A stretch of 64,000 nt of DNA from Stenopsyche tienmushanensis. Its lineage: Eukaryota > Arthropoda > Insecta > Trichoptera > Stenopsychidae. This document shows positions 21,574 to 33,795 of this stretch, piece by piece. A program made the translations under genes and the position numbers. Under the pieces are notes generated by a model that worked only from the letters and a program-made list of their open reading frames with translations, was not told the DNA's origin and searched no databases. Numbering within the stretch: the stretch's first letter is position 1; each line of letters opens with the position of its first letter. The stretch is from positions 1,426,001-1,490,000 of the forward strand of contig WACJ01000126.1 in the NCBI GenBank assembly GCA_008973525.1, given 5' to 3'.

Positions 21574-23660
21574 TAATATTTACTCGATTTCTGCAGCCAA
21601 ATTTTTTGCGTTGTCAAATTCAAAACAATCGGATTATTTGATACATTTTTCCATCAAAATTTTAAGAAAAATGTATCAAATGCGTGTACATTTCAACCTG
21701 CCTGTAATTGGCTCATTATGTCATGTACCATCTTGTTTTGACAAGACCTAATTGCTTGATGCTCATATTTTTTTTCGTATATTCATGACGTTCCTTCTCA
21801 ATGGCTAAAATATATAAACAATGGCGACCTTTTGCCAAATTTAGCATTTAGCGTTCATTTTTTTTAAATTTCAGTGGCGTTGAGTACTTCAGCTTTGAAA
21901 TACTTTCAAGCGACAGGAGTTCGTAGGGAAATGGAAAGCATTTCGTGACACTTTCGCTTGTATTTCCTAGCGTTAAATTGTCATCCATTCGTGACATTTA
22001 CGGTCTGAAGATCTGCAAATGGGAGAAACTCTTAAAGTCGGATGGCTCCAAGATTCGTCTTGCAGTCGTCAAAAGCAGGTCGACATCTGCTGCACTGAGT
22101 CAATATTAAATTCGTAATTTTCGCATAGACAATATAATATCCAACTGTTCAAAGAACATTCTGCTCTGCACTGTTTGCACACAGTTGACTTATTGCTTAT
22201 TCGCATATACACCGTTTACTTTAATTTAATTTGATGCGCGGACGCCACAGCACATTACGAAGACAATGGCTCCCTTTGTTTGTACTAATTTATACGCCTC
22301 TTTGTCGTCTTGGTACACTTCTTATGCGAATCAAAATGTGAACATCGATACTGAGCAGATCATCCAAATGCAACCCAAAAAATGACAGTTCGCCCGATCA
22401 AACTGTCAAATTACGCCGCAACCGGAAAGATGCTCCAAAGCGCTCAAAATTCGAGCATACTTATTTGACGAATTTTTAAATTTGAAAAACTTAAAAATTT
22501 AAAACAATGAAAATATATTTTTTAATGCGATAATATACATAAATAATACGCAATATCAAATATGTATATAAAAAAAATGCATTGCTTATTTCATCGTTTT
22601 TATATGAATTAATTAAGCCTGCATTTTTATTGTTTGTGTTTCCATGAAAATACGACAATAATTAATTTATCAAAGCACAAAGTAAAATACGATGCCACCT
22701 TGATCACAAGTCCACGGCGAATTAGTATTATATGTGGGGAATATAACCTCAATTATCGGACGCAATGCGTACGACAACATTTCCTGTGAGAATCCCAAAA
22801 CTGTATTATTAATTAATAAATAAAATCTTAAACATTAATTTATACCATGATATAAAATACCGCTTAAATTAATGTCAATGAATGCATCGTAATTATTTTG
22901 ACAGATATATTGTTTTTAAATTCAACGCCAATTCGGGAAATAACAGCGTTATTATCGTCCATAGCATGATGAGTTATTTGGACGTTGCGAAATTTAAAAA
23001 AAATGCATTTTCACTGTCGAATTGCTATCGGATATTTTTTTTATTAATTTAACCAAGAAAAATATTATATTGTGGACAACAAAAACAGTTAGTTGATTTT
23101 CTTGGAATTTAAAGCGTCCCTTTTAAGCAATTACTGAATCGCCTACATAAATATAATTATATATTTTTTGATTTGGACATGATGGATATTTTACGCCGGA
23201 AAAAATACAAAACCATTATCTGAATTACTTATTAAATGGAAATTATCATTTAGCAATTTAATAGCAACGGCTATCATCGCATAAAGGATATACAGGGTGT
23301 CCAGCTGCGATGATTAGGTTGCCGAATGTTATTCGAGCACAACATCGTTATGGTTGTTCGAACAATTTCGCAACGAACGCAGCAGCACGGAGACGACCGT
23401 TACATTTTAACAGTTCTTGTGAAGTAAATGAACAATTGCCATAATTCATCTTCTCCCCAATTGGTTATGGCCGTAATTGCAATCTGCCGGGCCAAATCCG
23501 TGCGAGGTAGTCGATTACAAAATTACCATATTGTTCAGTTAATTATTGACCTTGAAAAAAGACGAAAAACCCTTTACATGATGAAACAATATATTGATAA
23601 CAATAAATTATTATTATGAGACAAATTGATAGTCACTTTGTTTAGATAACACAAATTTGG
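21574..23660. other. No gene recognised; one 16-bp hairpin
   Basis: Arms ATTTGATACATTTTTC (21636-21651) and its exact complement (21666-21681) flank a 14-nt loop. A TACAGGGTGTCC motif at about 23290 resembles a transposon end, but I find no partner. Otherwise AT-rich and non-coding. Confidence 0.4.
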
Positions 23661-23671
23661 CGCTTCTGACT

Positions 23672-23700
23672 TATAAAGGGGATCCCAACGGTCAGTTTGT
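23672..23700 (+). promoter_or_regulatory. Weak candidate promoter (TATA + Inr)
   Basis: TATAAAG at 23672-23678 is followed by TCAGTTTGT at 23692. The spacing of about 22 bases is shorter than the usual 28-31. No downstream coding exon can be tied to it. Confidence 0.2.
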
Positions 23701-24467
23701 TTGGTATCGTGTGTTGGTCGGCCATTTTGTTCAGTCACAGTAAATTCTTCCGATGGAGAAGTCGTCGCGCGTTTCCGTCATCTCCTGTTCATGCGAAATC
23801 CGCGTAAATATCCGTTTTTTTTTTGACTTTGCATAACAGTACCGCCGAGAATGATGTTTCGAGTAAAATATAAAAAAACCGCCGAGAATATCAATCGAAA
23901 GCTTGTGTAAGTTGAGAGTAGTGATGTGATAAGTCGACAACTGGTATACAAAATATAGTTGGGGCACCAAAAAAATAGTTTAATGTATTTGTGAACTATC
24001 TTGTAAATTTCAACTAAATACAAGCATTTTCTGATCCAGCATAAGTGTTGTAACCTTACTTTCTGGGTGGCCGTCAAATAATGATCAAAAGATATGTTTA
24101 TGGGATTCCATTCCCTAATTCTGGAGCCAATTATAAAATATTATTGTACATAATTCTGAGCAAAGTATCCCCGCTTACAACGAAGCGATAGTTGCGTGTA
24201 TTAATTGCGGATGCTTGATACATTTTTATTGATTCTCAAAATACCGTCGGAAGAATCTTGGAAGCATTGTAACCTCGATCAGGTTTATCCAAGAATCGTT
24301 CTGGCACTATGCCTGAGGCCAAGCCCTAAGCGCATGTGATGCATGCAAATTAACCATTTCACTAGTTGTCAATTTTTTTTAAATTCGATAATAATATTGC
24401 CAAAAATATATATTATTTACGTTTTATGAGAAAGATTTTGTATTGGTATAATAAGTAAATTCCACTA

Positions 24468-24915
24468 CAGCAGACCCGCGGTAATCCGACAAACGTTTTG
24501 CAAGGCAGTGTCGGACTATAGAGTACTGCCCTCGATCCCTTGTAGTCCGGAACTTTTTGAAAAGAAGTACTTAAAATCTGAGATATACAGACATAGATAA
24601 TACAAGGTTTCATATTATAGAATTAGCGTCATAAACACAATAGATATAGTAGCTATAAACAATAAAAACCCGTTACCGTCATCAAACGTATTCCATGACC
24701 AATTTTGAAGCGCTTTAACTATACCTTGCTAGCTACAAAGTCTTCTTTATTGTTATCTCCTTGTAAAACAACTTTGATTTCATGACAAATATAGAAATAG
24801 CTATATGCCGTTTTCTTTCCTGAAGAAACCACATATACAAAGCTATTGAGCATTGAGAAGTCGGACTACAGGTGGCGCCGGACTAGACTGGGGCCGGATT
24901 ACCGCAAGTCTGCTG
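24468..24915. mobile_element. 448-bp pogo/Tigger-type MITE
   Basis: Terminal inverted repeats CAGCAGACCCGCGGTAATCC and (complement) CAGCAGACTTGCGGTAATCC are flanked by TA at 24466-24467 and 24916-24917. Subterminal inverted sequence (GTCGGACTA and relatives) is repeated inside. There is no transposase, so it is non-autonomous. Confidence 0.7.
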
Positions 24916-25324
24916 TATTCTTATGCAGAATTTGTTTTATTGTATTCATCTGATAATAATGTAGTCGTTACTCTACGTTCATCCTGTTATTTGTCCTGTT
25001 AAATCGATACTTTAGATAGCATTGTTATCAACCCAAATGCCAGTTTGTAATCGTAAATCATTATTATGTATTTTGTTTCGCTTATCTCTTCCTATGTACC
25101 CAGACTGAGACTCCCAGATTTTGATTTATTTCCTAGTGTTATGTACTCCAAGCTGAGATTTCCTTGCGTAAAAGCAGAATCATTCGGAGTCGTTATTTTC
25201 CCAATCGCATTTAGCAATCCTAAATTGTTAAAATAACTTAATAAGCGAATTATTTTTAAATAAATTCTAATCCCAAATGAGTTCATCAAACATTGCCACA
25301 AAGTTAATATTATGGATAGAAATC

Positions 25325-25583
25325 AGCCGGTTGCTGTTCACTCAGCTGACTGCCGATTTGACTCTGAAGTGTAATGATGGAGCCATGTTACATCCATTGT
25401 CACATACCGCATGAAAAAATACTTTTTATTGCGCTGTACAGCTCTAAACAGTGCTCTGAATTGTGGACGCGTTGATCGAATGTGAGCAAACGCAGTACCC
25501 ACTTCGAATAGAGCTTTCTCAAGAACAAATGTTGATGCAAAATGGTGAATACACTGCCTTTTGACATTATTAGGATTTGTCAA
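25325..25583 (-). mobile_element. Mariner transposase fragment
   Basis: The - strand contains FFMRYVTMDVTWLHHYTSES followed by NRQSAE, the strongly conserved mariner segment around the first catalytic aspartate. Here MDET reads MDVT. Upstream sequence is only weakly recognisable and no ends are visible. Confidence 0.7.
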
Positions 25584-25589
25584 TTATAA

Positions 25590-27639
25590 CACCGGCTATA
25601 TGTTATCCTACGAACTTATTGAGCAATGTGTTACATAAGGATTAACATTTAACATATTGTGGCATAAAATAAGCATAAGTTCCAAACATTCAGATTATAA
25701 TTGCCAGCTGATAACATACGTTTATCTCATATTGCCCTTTACGAGCCAGTTAGGTAAAACTAATTTTATATTGGACGTGATAAAGGATAATCTTCTAAAA
25801 ATAATCAAATTCGATTCCCCGAACCAATTTGATTGCTAATCTCTTTTCTACGTATCATATGAGCGTTTGACCTATTCAATATTCGATTGATTCGCCAAAT
25901 TGATGCATTTCATAGCGAACGACAGCACTCAATGTATTTAGCGTTAATTCTCCACGGCTCGCAAACGTGCGTCAGATGCGTCGAGATGCATCGAGCAGGC
26001 GCCAATCGTGTATTTTTGATAAAATAAAGCATTTATTATAAATAAGTATAGTTCATATATGAACTATACTTATTTAACAATCAAGATTACTGCGAATATT
26101 TAACGTCGGCAACTAATTATCGCCATTTAACAATACGCACACCAAGATAACGCTTAATTAAGCTACTTAAATACTTACGACAAGTAAATGGGGTAATTTT
26201 TAATTAAGGATATAAACCAAATAGTGCAATGTATTCATATTTTCATTATTAACACATTCCGACCGCCGTGTTTCGCATAAAGTATCGCCTGGAGTCAGCG
26301 CGAGTTTCGAAAAACTTGCAAAATAAAACCTGTAGTTGCTTTGGATTAATTTAATTAAAACAATGACTTCAGATATCAATCAAATTAGTAGATCATTATT
26401 TAGATCTTTTATAAATGTATGTTTAAAACCGTATTTTTCATTTAAATACACAGCCCAATGTGGCGATTTTGTTTTTTCTCAATGTTTCTTAAAACAATGG
26501 AAATATTTTTGGATCATTTGTGTTTTTTTTATTAACTAGATATATGTATATCTATGCCTTTATTGGATTTGATCAATATATAAGCAAAAAATAGTAGCTC
26601 GGACCACTTTTTTAGGACGACTTGCCCAGTTTACTGAGAAACGTCCATTTATAACAACATCTTTCGGAAAAAACTACAAAAAACATATAGCATTTATACA
26701 GGTGTTTTGCACATGGACCAATATTTTTTGCGGGTTAGGAGGTGGTCAATTAGAACAAATTTTGTAAATAAATTTAATAAAAACATCTTAAACATAAAAA
26801 GTATTTTTTAACACTGGCAAACTGGTAACTCTAAGTTTAAAGACTTATTGAATTATTTATATGACATGTAACATATCGTTGGAAAGGGTATAAACCAGAG
26901 AATTTTTAAAGCTAAACTAAATTCAAAATAGTTGTTAGTTTTTTATTTAGAGAATTTAGAAATTGATATTTCTCAATCGTTTGCAAATTTTTTGGAAGCT
27001 CAAAACTAATTTTCTTTAGGCCAATTGCATAAAATAATTATTTATTTAGATCAAAAATACATTGCAAAATACAAGCAAAACATTCTGTATATTCATTTTG
27101 TGTCTCAAAAGCTCAAATTATTAATCGCGCGTTTTCGCATGAACGGACCGGAATGATTTAATTAATATCTTGTTTATTGCACGGAACAGACAGACAGACA
27201 TACATTTTCAGATTTATGAGTATTTGGATTATTATAACAACTATATATACATTCACTAGTTAAATGCAGATGTGTTCAATCTTTAAAAAACGCGCTAGAC
27301 TGAGTTTTTCTAATGTTATCTATGTGCGCATATATTCCAAGTCCATCGAGCATGGAATCATGGAGCTTCTTATTAATTCTTCCAGGATTATTTTTCGTAG
27401 GGATATCTCAAAGTATGTGTTTCCCCGATCTCATTCCGACGCAGACAACCTCGATCACTCTCACTTTATTAGATAATCGACGGTCAATGAGTCTCGGTTG
27501 GACAATTTTGCAAGCAGCTATACGATCTGACCGACTGGGTAAGAACATCTGGGTCATCTTTGTAAGTCTGCTGGTTTGGTATTGATGCAGACCGGAAAGT
27601 GAGATGCGTCTCAGACTCGACGAACCGAGTTCGCTCAAC
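25590..27639. other. No gene recognised; contains a perfect palindrome
   Basis: Mostly AT-rich. The 27.3-27.6 kb part is more balanced and has overlapping frames of 70-90 codons on both strands without recognisable motifs. The palindrome at 26041-26074 is listed separately. Confidence 0.4.
26041..26074. repeat. Perfect 34-bp palindrome without spacer
   Basis: AATAAGTATAGTTCATA at 26041-26057 is followed immediately by its exact complement (26058-26074). No flanking repeat explains it. Confidence 0.9.
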
Positions 27640-27885
27640 TGCAGGGTCTTTCAATAAGGACGCCCGATTTTTAAATGCAAATTAAGCAAGCTGCGTGTGA
27701 GATATCCACTCAATTTTTATTCTATTTGAAAGAATATTTTATGGCAATAAATATGTAATATAGCGTCGTTCAAATGTACGCCGCGATTTTGTTCGGTGGC
27801 ACGTATTCGGGAGGTCCAATTTTCGATGACTGTCACATGGATCTGGTTGAATATATCCAAAAATTAAACATGGTTTTTTGGTCAT
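27640..27885 (-). mobile_element. Tc1/mariner-like remnant, family X (copy 4)
   Basis: It begins GGTCTTTCAATAAGGACGCC and continues through ATTTGAAAGAATATTTTATGG and GGCACGTATTCGGGAGGTCC, matching 13140-13330 in complement. Only the 3' end of the element is present. Confidence 0.6.
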
Positions 27886-28408
27886 TATGTGTATTGGGAA
27901 TGTTAGAAAGACGGTGTTATTCATTAAAATATGCCATCCGTATGTAAAGTGTTAGGTAGTTAATATGATATTGAAGATGAATAGGTTGGGATCCCCCGAA
28001 ACATACGTCAAATGCACGCATTCGTTTGTGGAGTATGCGTGCCATGTGGGAATTGCATAAAAGTGTTGAGTGAAATTCAAATTAAAATACATATTTTGAT
28101 GCCAGAATTACTTGAGTTGGATAAAGTGGAATAAAAATCAAAAACACAAGTATGGGAATCCCCAATAATAAAACGTTTTAAAATGTCATCCGCATTATTG
28201 ACATAATGCTCCTATTTTGTTCTATATTTTAGAGTAGATGTTACCTCTGTGCTGTTTTAATTTAGCAATAGTTATTGTTTTATTTAAATAAGGACTTGAG
28301 ATTATTCTAAATGTGAAAGGTTTGATCTTTTTTCTAAATTTGTTGTGTATTTGTTGCTATTTTGGTATTTTTATATGTCGCTTTAATATGATTGTTGTTT
28401 TGTTTCAG

Positions 28409-28490
28409 ATGAGCTATAGATGATTCTGCATTTCAAATCAAAATTAATCCTGCTGGAAAAAACATAGAGTTAAAAACGTATAACTATGCG
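28409..28490 (+). promoter_or_regulatory. Presumed 5' leader of the fog-like gene, with upstream short frames
   Basis: TTTGTTTCAG at 28399-28408 is a good splice acceptor. If used, the leader carries short upstream frames: ATG at 28409 (4 codons), another about 12 bases on (15 codons ending at TAG), and ATG at 28485 overlapping the main start out of frame. Such a leader would be expected to restrain translation. Whether it is transcribed this way is inferred. Confidence 0.35.
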
Positions 28491-30419
28491 ATGGGGGGCA
28501 ATGGATTACGGAACGTATCGAAGATATATGGAATGAACCTGACAATGGTGGTGAATGTGATAATGCTCCTGGCGATAGTGTGCGTAGAGCGCACGAGAAG
28601 CGCTGCAACCGCACGTCCCCTCGAACATTCCCCGGGAGAGTTGGCGTGGGCGGCGTGGCAGCAAGAGCCCCGTCAGCCCGACGCTCCCATACCGCCGAGA
28701 CGCATAACTACAAAATCGCTCTTCGTCTTCCCCCATCTGGGCACTGAAGCTTTGCCCGCCTGCGCCGAAGGATATCGTCCAGATTCGATGGGTCGCTGTG
28801 TTAAAGTCGTCAAAGTCGACGAGACTGCCCATTTAGAATTTCTTCTCCAAAGACTAAACTCTCAATTTGCCACGGAGACCTCCGAGGGTCAAGATGTGCT
28901 CTACGATTATGACAGTGATACGGAAGTGTCCGATACTTCGGGTCCGTTCCAATTTAACATCCCGATAGCTATGCAAGTTCAAGCACCCAAACCGGAGGAT
29001 TCGGATACATCCGACGATACGATAGTTTTGTTCAAAAAAGAAGTATCGTCTGCCGAAGCGCAATCTCTTTTGTCTGACACGAAGCCCACATCTTCACCGG
29101 AAGTGGTACCCGACTACGATAAAAAATTTATTGCAGCTCCGAATTCGACGCTACCAAACGCTACAGATAGCTCTGTTCCTTTTGACAATGAACATTCTGC
29201 CCAAAATTCTACCATATTAGATGTAAAGCTAATGGTTTCTACGAATGGGAAATTTGAAAATTTCACAACAAAATCGGATGAATTAATCGAAGAATTAGAA
29301 AGCATCAAAGGTTCAATCGATAAAAATGATACGTCGGCTGAGAGCTTAGAAACGGCTTCGGACACCGCTGAAAAATTAGTTCTCAATCCGTCGATTGATA
29401 AAACAGATTCAGAAAATCCTCCGATTGCTTCGATCAATTCAACGCACGAAGCTAAAGATACGCCCACAGTTAATAATGACAACAAAAGTGTTAAAACCGA
29501 TGCTCTCTCAGACACAATTGAGCTTGATTCGGATCCTCCCAAAGATATTCATCAAAATGAAACTGAAAAAGAAGACATTATTATAATACCGAGCCAGAAA
29601 GAAAGCAACGACCAAACGAAAACTCTAGTGGAGCAAATAGAGGCACTGAAAGACTCAAGCGAGAATAATCAAAATCATGTCGGAATCGATAAATTTTCCT
29701 CAAAGGAAGATTTTAATGTTGAAGCTTCAAACAAAGAAAGCGTTAAAGAGGATTCGGATCTCAAAGGTCCGAATACAAACACAAAAACATCCGACATAGA
29801 AGACAAGATTAAAGAAATAAGCCGCTTTGCCGACGTCACTAGAAATATGGACGAAAATCTAGATTCCAAAACGGAACCCGTTTTGCAAAAAAAAACGTCA
29901 AATAATAATGAAAAACTTGCTTTTTTATCACAATCCGAATCTTCAGACAACCCAGTCAGACCAGTGTTTCCACCGAGTAATCTAATGCACTTTCCGCTCG
30001 GATCTATCACATCGCCGCACAATTACTTTGATGCCCAAAAACAATTGTCAGAAAACGAGCCGCACAATCGACCCGCGGACCATTTGTACAATTCGAACAT
30101 GAACTACAATAATCAACCATACGGGTGGTCGCCGCAAGATCACAACGCCAACAACGAACACAGCTTGCTGAAAATCTGGTCTAGGATGCCCATCGTGCCT
30201 GAGTATCCTTTCAACGGCTATCGAGACTACAATCAACATTCGGCGTATTATCAAACGCACTATCCCGATCAACACCAATCGGGAAGTAGACTAAATACGA
30301 GGCACACTGCAACTAATCATAGAAGGGGAAGGCCATTGTTATATAGAGACAGTCATCCCGGTCATCAGGAATCCTTGATGTATTTGCGGGGCAGAAGACA
30401 TCCCGACTACAGAGAGTAA
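28491..30419 (+). CDS. fog: Secreted protein resembling Folded gastrulation (Fog)
   Basis: Single 642-codon open exon. Residues 15-33 (MNLTMVVNVIMLLAIVCVE) form a signal peptide; M15 may be the true start because it leaves a short n-region. Residues 70-126 form a compact block with PRRITTKSLFVFPHL, two cysteines (C91, C103) in CAEGYRPDSMGRC, and AHLEFLLQRLN. This layout matches my recollection of the Fog N-terminal domain of insects. Residues 130-480 are low-complexity, rich in S, T, D, E, N and K, with at least seven N-x-S/T sites. The tail (about 480-642) is rich in P, H, Y, N and R. In Drosophila, Fog is a secreted, glycosylated ligand that signals through G-protein-coupled receptors to drive apical constriction; that role here is inferred. 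The length is close to that of fly Fog. The alternative is another insect secreted glycoprotein with the same domain. Confidence 0.6.
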   Translation: MGGNGLRNVSKIYGMNLTMVVNVIMLLAIVCVERTRSAATARPLEHSPGELAWAAWQQEPRQPDAPIPPRRITTKSLFVFPHLGTEALPACAEGYRPDSMGRCVKVVKVDETAHLEFLLQRLNSQFATETSEGQDVLYDYDSDTEVSDTSGPFQFNIPIAMQVQAPKPEDSDTSDDTIVLFKKEVSSAEAQSLLSDTKPTSSPEVVPDYDKKFIAAPNSTLPNATDSSVPFDNEHSAQNSTILDVKLMVSTNGKFENFTTKSDELIEELESIKGSIDKNDTSAESLETASDTAEKLVLNPSIDKTDSENPPIASINSTHEAKDTPTVNNDNKSVKTDALSDTIELDSDPPKDIHQNETEKEDIIIIPSQKESNDQTKTLVEQIEALKDSSENNQNHVGIDKFSSKEDFNVEASNKESVKEDSDLKGPNTNTKTSDIEDKIKEISRFADVTRNMDENLDSKTEPVLQKKTSNNNEKLAFLSQSESSDNPVRPVFPPSNLMHFPLGSITSPHNYFDAQKQLSENEPHNRPADHLYNSNMNYNNQPYGWSPQDHNANNEHSLLKIWSRMPIVPEYPFNGYRDYNQHSAYYQTHYPDQHQSGSRLNTRHTATNHRRGRPLLYRDSHPGHQESLMYLRGRRHPDYRE

Positions 30420-33400
30420 AACGGTGGTTTTACGATAGATAAATTTACGACATATCATGTTCAAAAGTAAAATCACTTACGTGTTACCATAATGTGGACA
30501 TTAGTTCATTTTACTTTCATAATCAAGCCAAATATATATTATAATAATATATTTTGATAGTACAAGCATTTATTTTTAGGTGTAAATATTAGCAGTATTT
30601 ATTTTGTATATACGCAATGGGATTGTTCGTGCGAATATGTTTGTACATATTTTGAAAGGTTGCTGTGATGTCTCTATATAAGGAATATACATTTTATTTA
30701 TTAACTCTACTTCTCCTTTGAATTGATTATTCTCTGTTTTGAATTGTGTATTTATTAGCGTGTGTATTTATTAAAAATATAATGCACTCTTTGACTCTTT
30801 CAGACCCCGATGCATTACAATTACACAACTTTATTATATTGTACAATTAAAAACATTACAAAAATGTATTTTTTCCTAGTATAAATGTGAGGGTCTTTTG
30901 GAATTCGGATGCTTACAGCACGGGACTTTTTTATTATTGTCGAAATATAGCATAGGGTCCACGCCATGGTACTGAATTTCTTTCGCTAGATATTTTTATC
31001 CTCGTTGCATAGTTTGTTGCGGGGGAGAAAAATATTGAAGCGCACTTAATCTTCACCTTTTCTTCATTTAGATTGGCTTACCTACTGTTATTAGATCATA
31101 AGCCATCCTGAGGTAAAAATATAGCGAATCAAGGATTTGTTTTATTGTATTCCATGTGTTTCACAGTCTTTTTTATATTCAAACCACCTGTTCACTAAAG
31201 ATAGTTTAACAGCATGGAATATCATTATCAAAATGCACTTCCTGGATCTAATAAATATCCTGCGGCAATCATTTGGTCTAGATATTTGTATATAGCTTAA
31301 TTTATTCTTATCTCAGTTTATTACATCATCAGAAAACCCTCGTTCTCTTTTTTCGTGTCGTTATATAATTAAAGTGTAGGTTTTTGAAATCGATTCATTC
31401 GAATACTACCATCTGCCCATATATCTTTGCTTTTCAGTATCTGTAGTAAACGATACGAAAAAAATTAATTGTTATAATATAGTTTATATCCAGATAACGT
31501 GGACAAATCATCATATATCTTAATTCTTGTACTTTTGATGGCCGCATCGGCAATACTATCTGAACAAACACGAGGTTCCAAATATAATACATATGCACAA
31601 AAACATTTAAAATTACCATACATTGCAATGCGCATGGGGTCTGAAAGAGTCAATAAGCTATTGTGGCAAAACGTCGTTTTAAATCAACGTTATTTTCGAT
31701 AAGATCCGATGTAATCGACGACGCATCTTAAATGGAAACTAAAACGGATGCGCAGTCGAACAATATACTTATGAATCACATTAATATGATCCAAATTTTC
31801 AATTTGTATTGATTTTTATTTGGTACTGTATAACGTGGTTGATCTCAGAGTGTATGTACTTGCTATTTTTGTATAAAATTATATCGTAAATCATGTTAAA
31901 TCCATTTTATGAGTGTTTCCGACCAAATTTTCCAACAATACAATTGTGCGCCCGTATTAATCGTTTGCATCTTAGTGCGTAATATATATGAATTGTGTTT
32001 GATATTATAAAATTCAAAAGCATACGTTGTTCGTCGTATGCTAGAAACTAAATTAATAAATTGGTGAATATTTCAGCATTTTTTTGATCAATACGTTTAA
32101 CGCATTCCTTTTTTTTATTAATATATTACACAATCGCCGTTCAGAACTTGAAATAGAAATAATCAATCCAAATATGTTTTATAGCCCTTTGTAAATAGAT
32201 TTATAATGAGATGAATAATTGTCGCTCATTGCTGTGAGATTACTACTATTAATTTTTTTAAGCATTTCATATTTTAGGCGTCAAAGTATTATGTGTAATA
32301 AGTTCATGATAAGCACGCGCGTAACCCCCGGAAATTTAATCGTCGCGTCAATACATGATTATTCTTAATTCATCCCTCGATCCTTATTTATCAGTTATTT
32401 ATTTGATGGAATATATTTATAATTATTGTAAATGGATTTGTAATGAAATGGACTCTGACTGAAATCTCTACATTTAAGAATAAAATTGATTTTCTGTATT
32501 ATATTTATTTTATTATTAGATTTTAATATCATGTTGTAAAAAATCTTGTATAATGTATATTATTTGAGGTTATGATTTTTTGAAACCTGCGACAAGAAAG
32601 ATGTGCATTTCACTTTACGATTAACGATTCGAAAATATTAAATGTATATCTTTGTTTATGTTACACAAAAATACAATGAAAATCTGTAGTTATTTTTAAG
32701 CCTGTAAAAAGCTTTCCACTAAAATAAATAATGCATTGACAATATTATATTTGTCTTTATATATTTCAAAATAAATTAAATTTTCATTTGATTAATATAA
32801 AATATACACAATTAAAATTCATACATAAAATATTATATTCTTACAATCATTGATTAACTATATATCTATACCAATAATATAATATCGTCATTATTTCCTA
32901 AATATAAAAATTAATCTAATGGTAATATTTCATTTTATAGAATTGCACTGTTTTTCACTTTTTCAATCGAGTCAACGGAATAAACTTAGAAAATTTGCAT
33001 GAATGTCTATACATTAAATGTGTATTTCATTAATATCTTAACTTTGTATATGAACGTTACGAATAAGTACAGATTTTCTTTTTATTTTATATAATATTTT
33101 GCATAAGTGTTTGTATAACTCGGTGTATTAAAATACTGCTTTTAAAAGCGAAATTGATGTTTTAACAACGTGTCTAATTGAGGAACATAAGCAGAAAAAT
33201 TGTTATAATTATCAATTCTATTATAATATAGATGTGTTTGCTTAAATATACTATGTGTTAGATTAAAATTTTGTCGATGTATTAAAAATTTCAATCTTAA
33301 TGTAATCAAATATCTGTGACATTGCCTACAACGTAATAATAACCAAAGTGATGAAGCATTATTGATTATTTTCTTTTTATATCCCTTCCTTTTTCCGATT

Positions 33401-33715
33401 AACATTCAAATTTATTAAAAAAATATATTTTTTACAAAAATACGAAAAATCGAAATAAAATCTTTCAAGAATAATAATTAATTTATAACAATCAATCCTT
33501 TTATATGATGTTTTTAATTTAAATTTTATATAAGCTTTTTTATATTTAAAATTCCAAATTTCGTTAAAAACAATTTTTAATTGATAATATTTTTATTTTA
33601 AAATATTCGATAAATATAAAATTCTTCTATAATATATTTTTTAGAATAAAGAATATACAAAAATATTATTTGGAGCAAAGCTATCCATTTTATAACATAA
33701 AATCTTACGAACACA
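30420..33715. other. Very AT-rich stretch, probably fog-like 3' UTR then intergenic
   Basis: No coding family is recognised. AATAAA hexamers occur at several places (for example near 31247 and 32480), so I cannot place the poly(A) site. The only frame of possible interest is at 31491-31702, listed separately. Confidence 0.4.
31491..31702 (+). CDS. Possible terminal exon of a small secreted peptide gene
   Basis: A frame opens behind an acceptor-like TTTATATCCAG (ending about 31493) and has no ATG of its own near the start, so an upstream exon would be needed. It encodes a hydrophobic run YILILVLLMAASAILS, then a short polar, basic tail (EQTRGSKYNTYAQKHLK and so on) ending at TAA. The layout suits a signal peptide plus a short peptide. 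I recognise no neuropeptide or toxin family, and chance remains likely in this AT-rich stretch. Confidence 0.2.
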
Positions 33716-33795
33716 ATGACTATGGCTAGAAAGTTGATTGCTAAGATCGCGAACGGTTGTCAGACCGTGAGTGTTGTGGTCCATAAATCAGCGCT

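Noticed and set aside
27313..27585. 90-codon + frame with hydrophobic start, overlapped by a 70-codon + frame and a 76-codon - frame
   Set aside because: No family motif, no splice signals of quality, and overlapping frames of similar length suggest composition rather than coding.
29114..29542. 142-codon - frame inside the fog-like gene
   Set aside because: Antisense shadow of a low-complexity coding region; other such shadows (28506, 29675) occur along the same exon.
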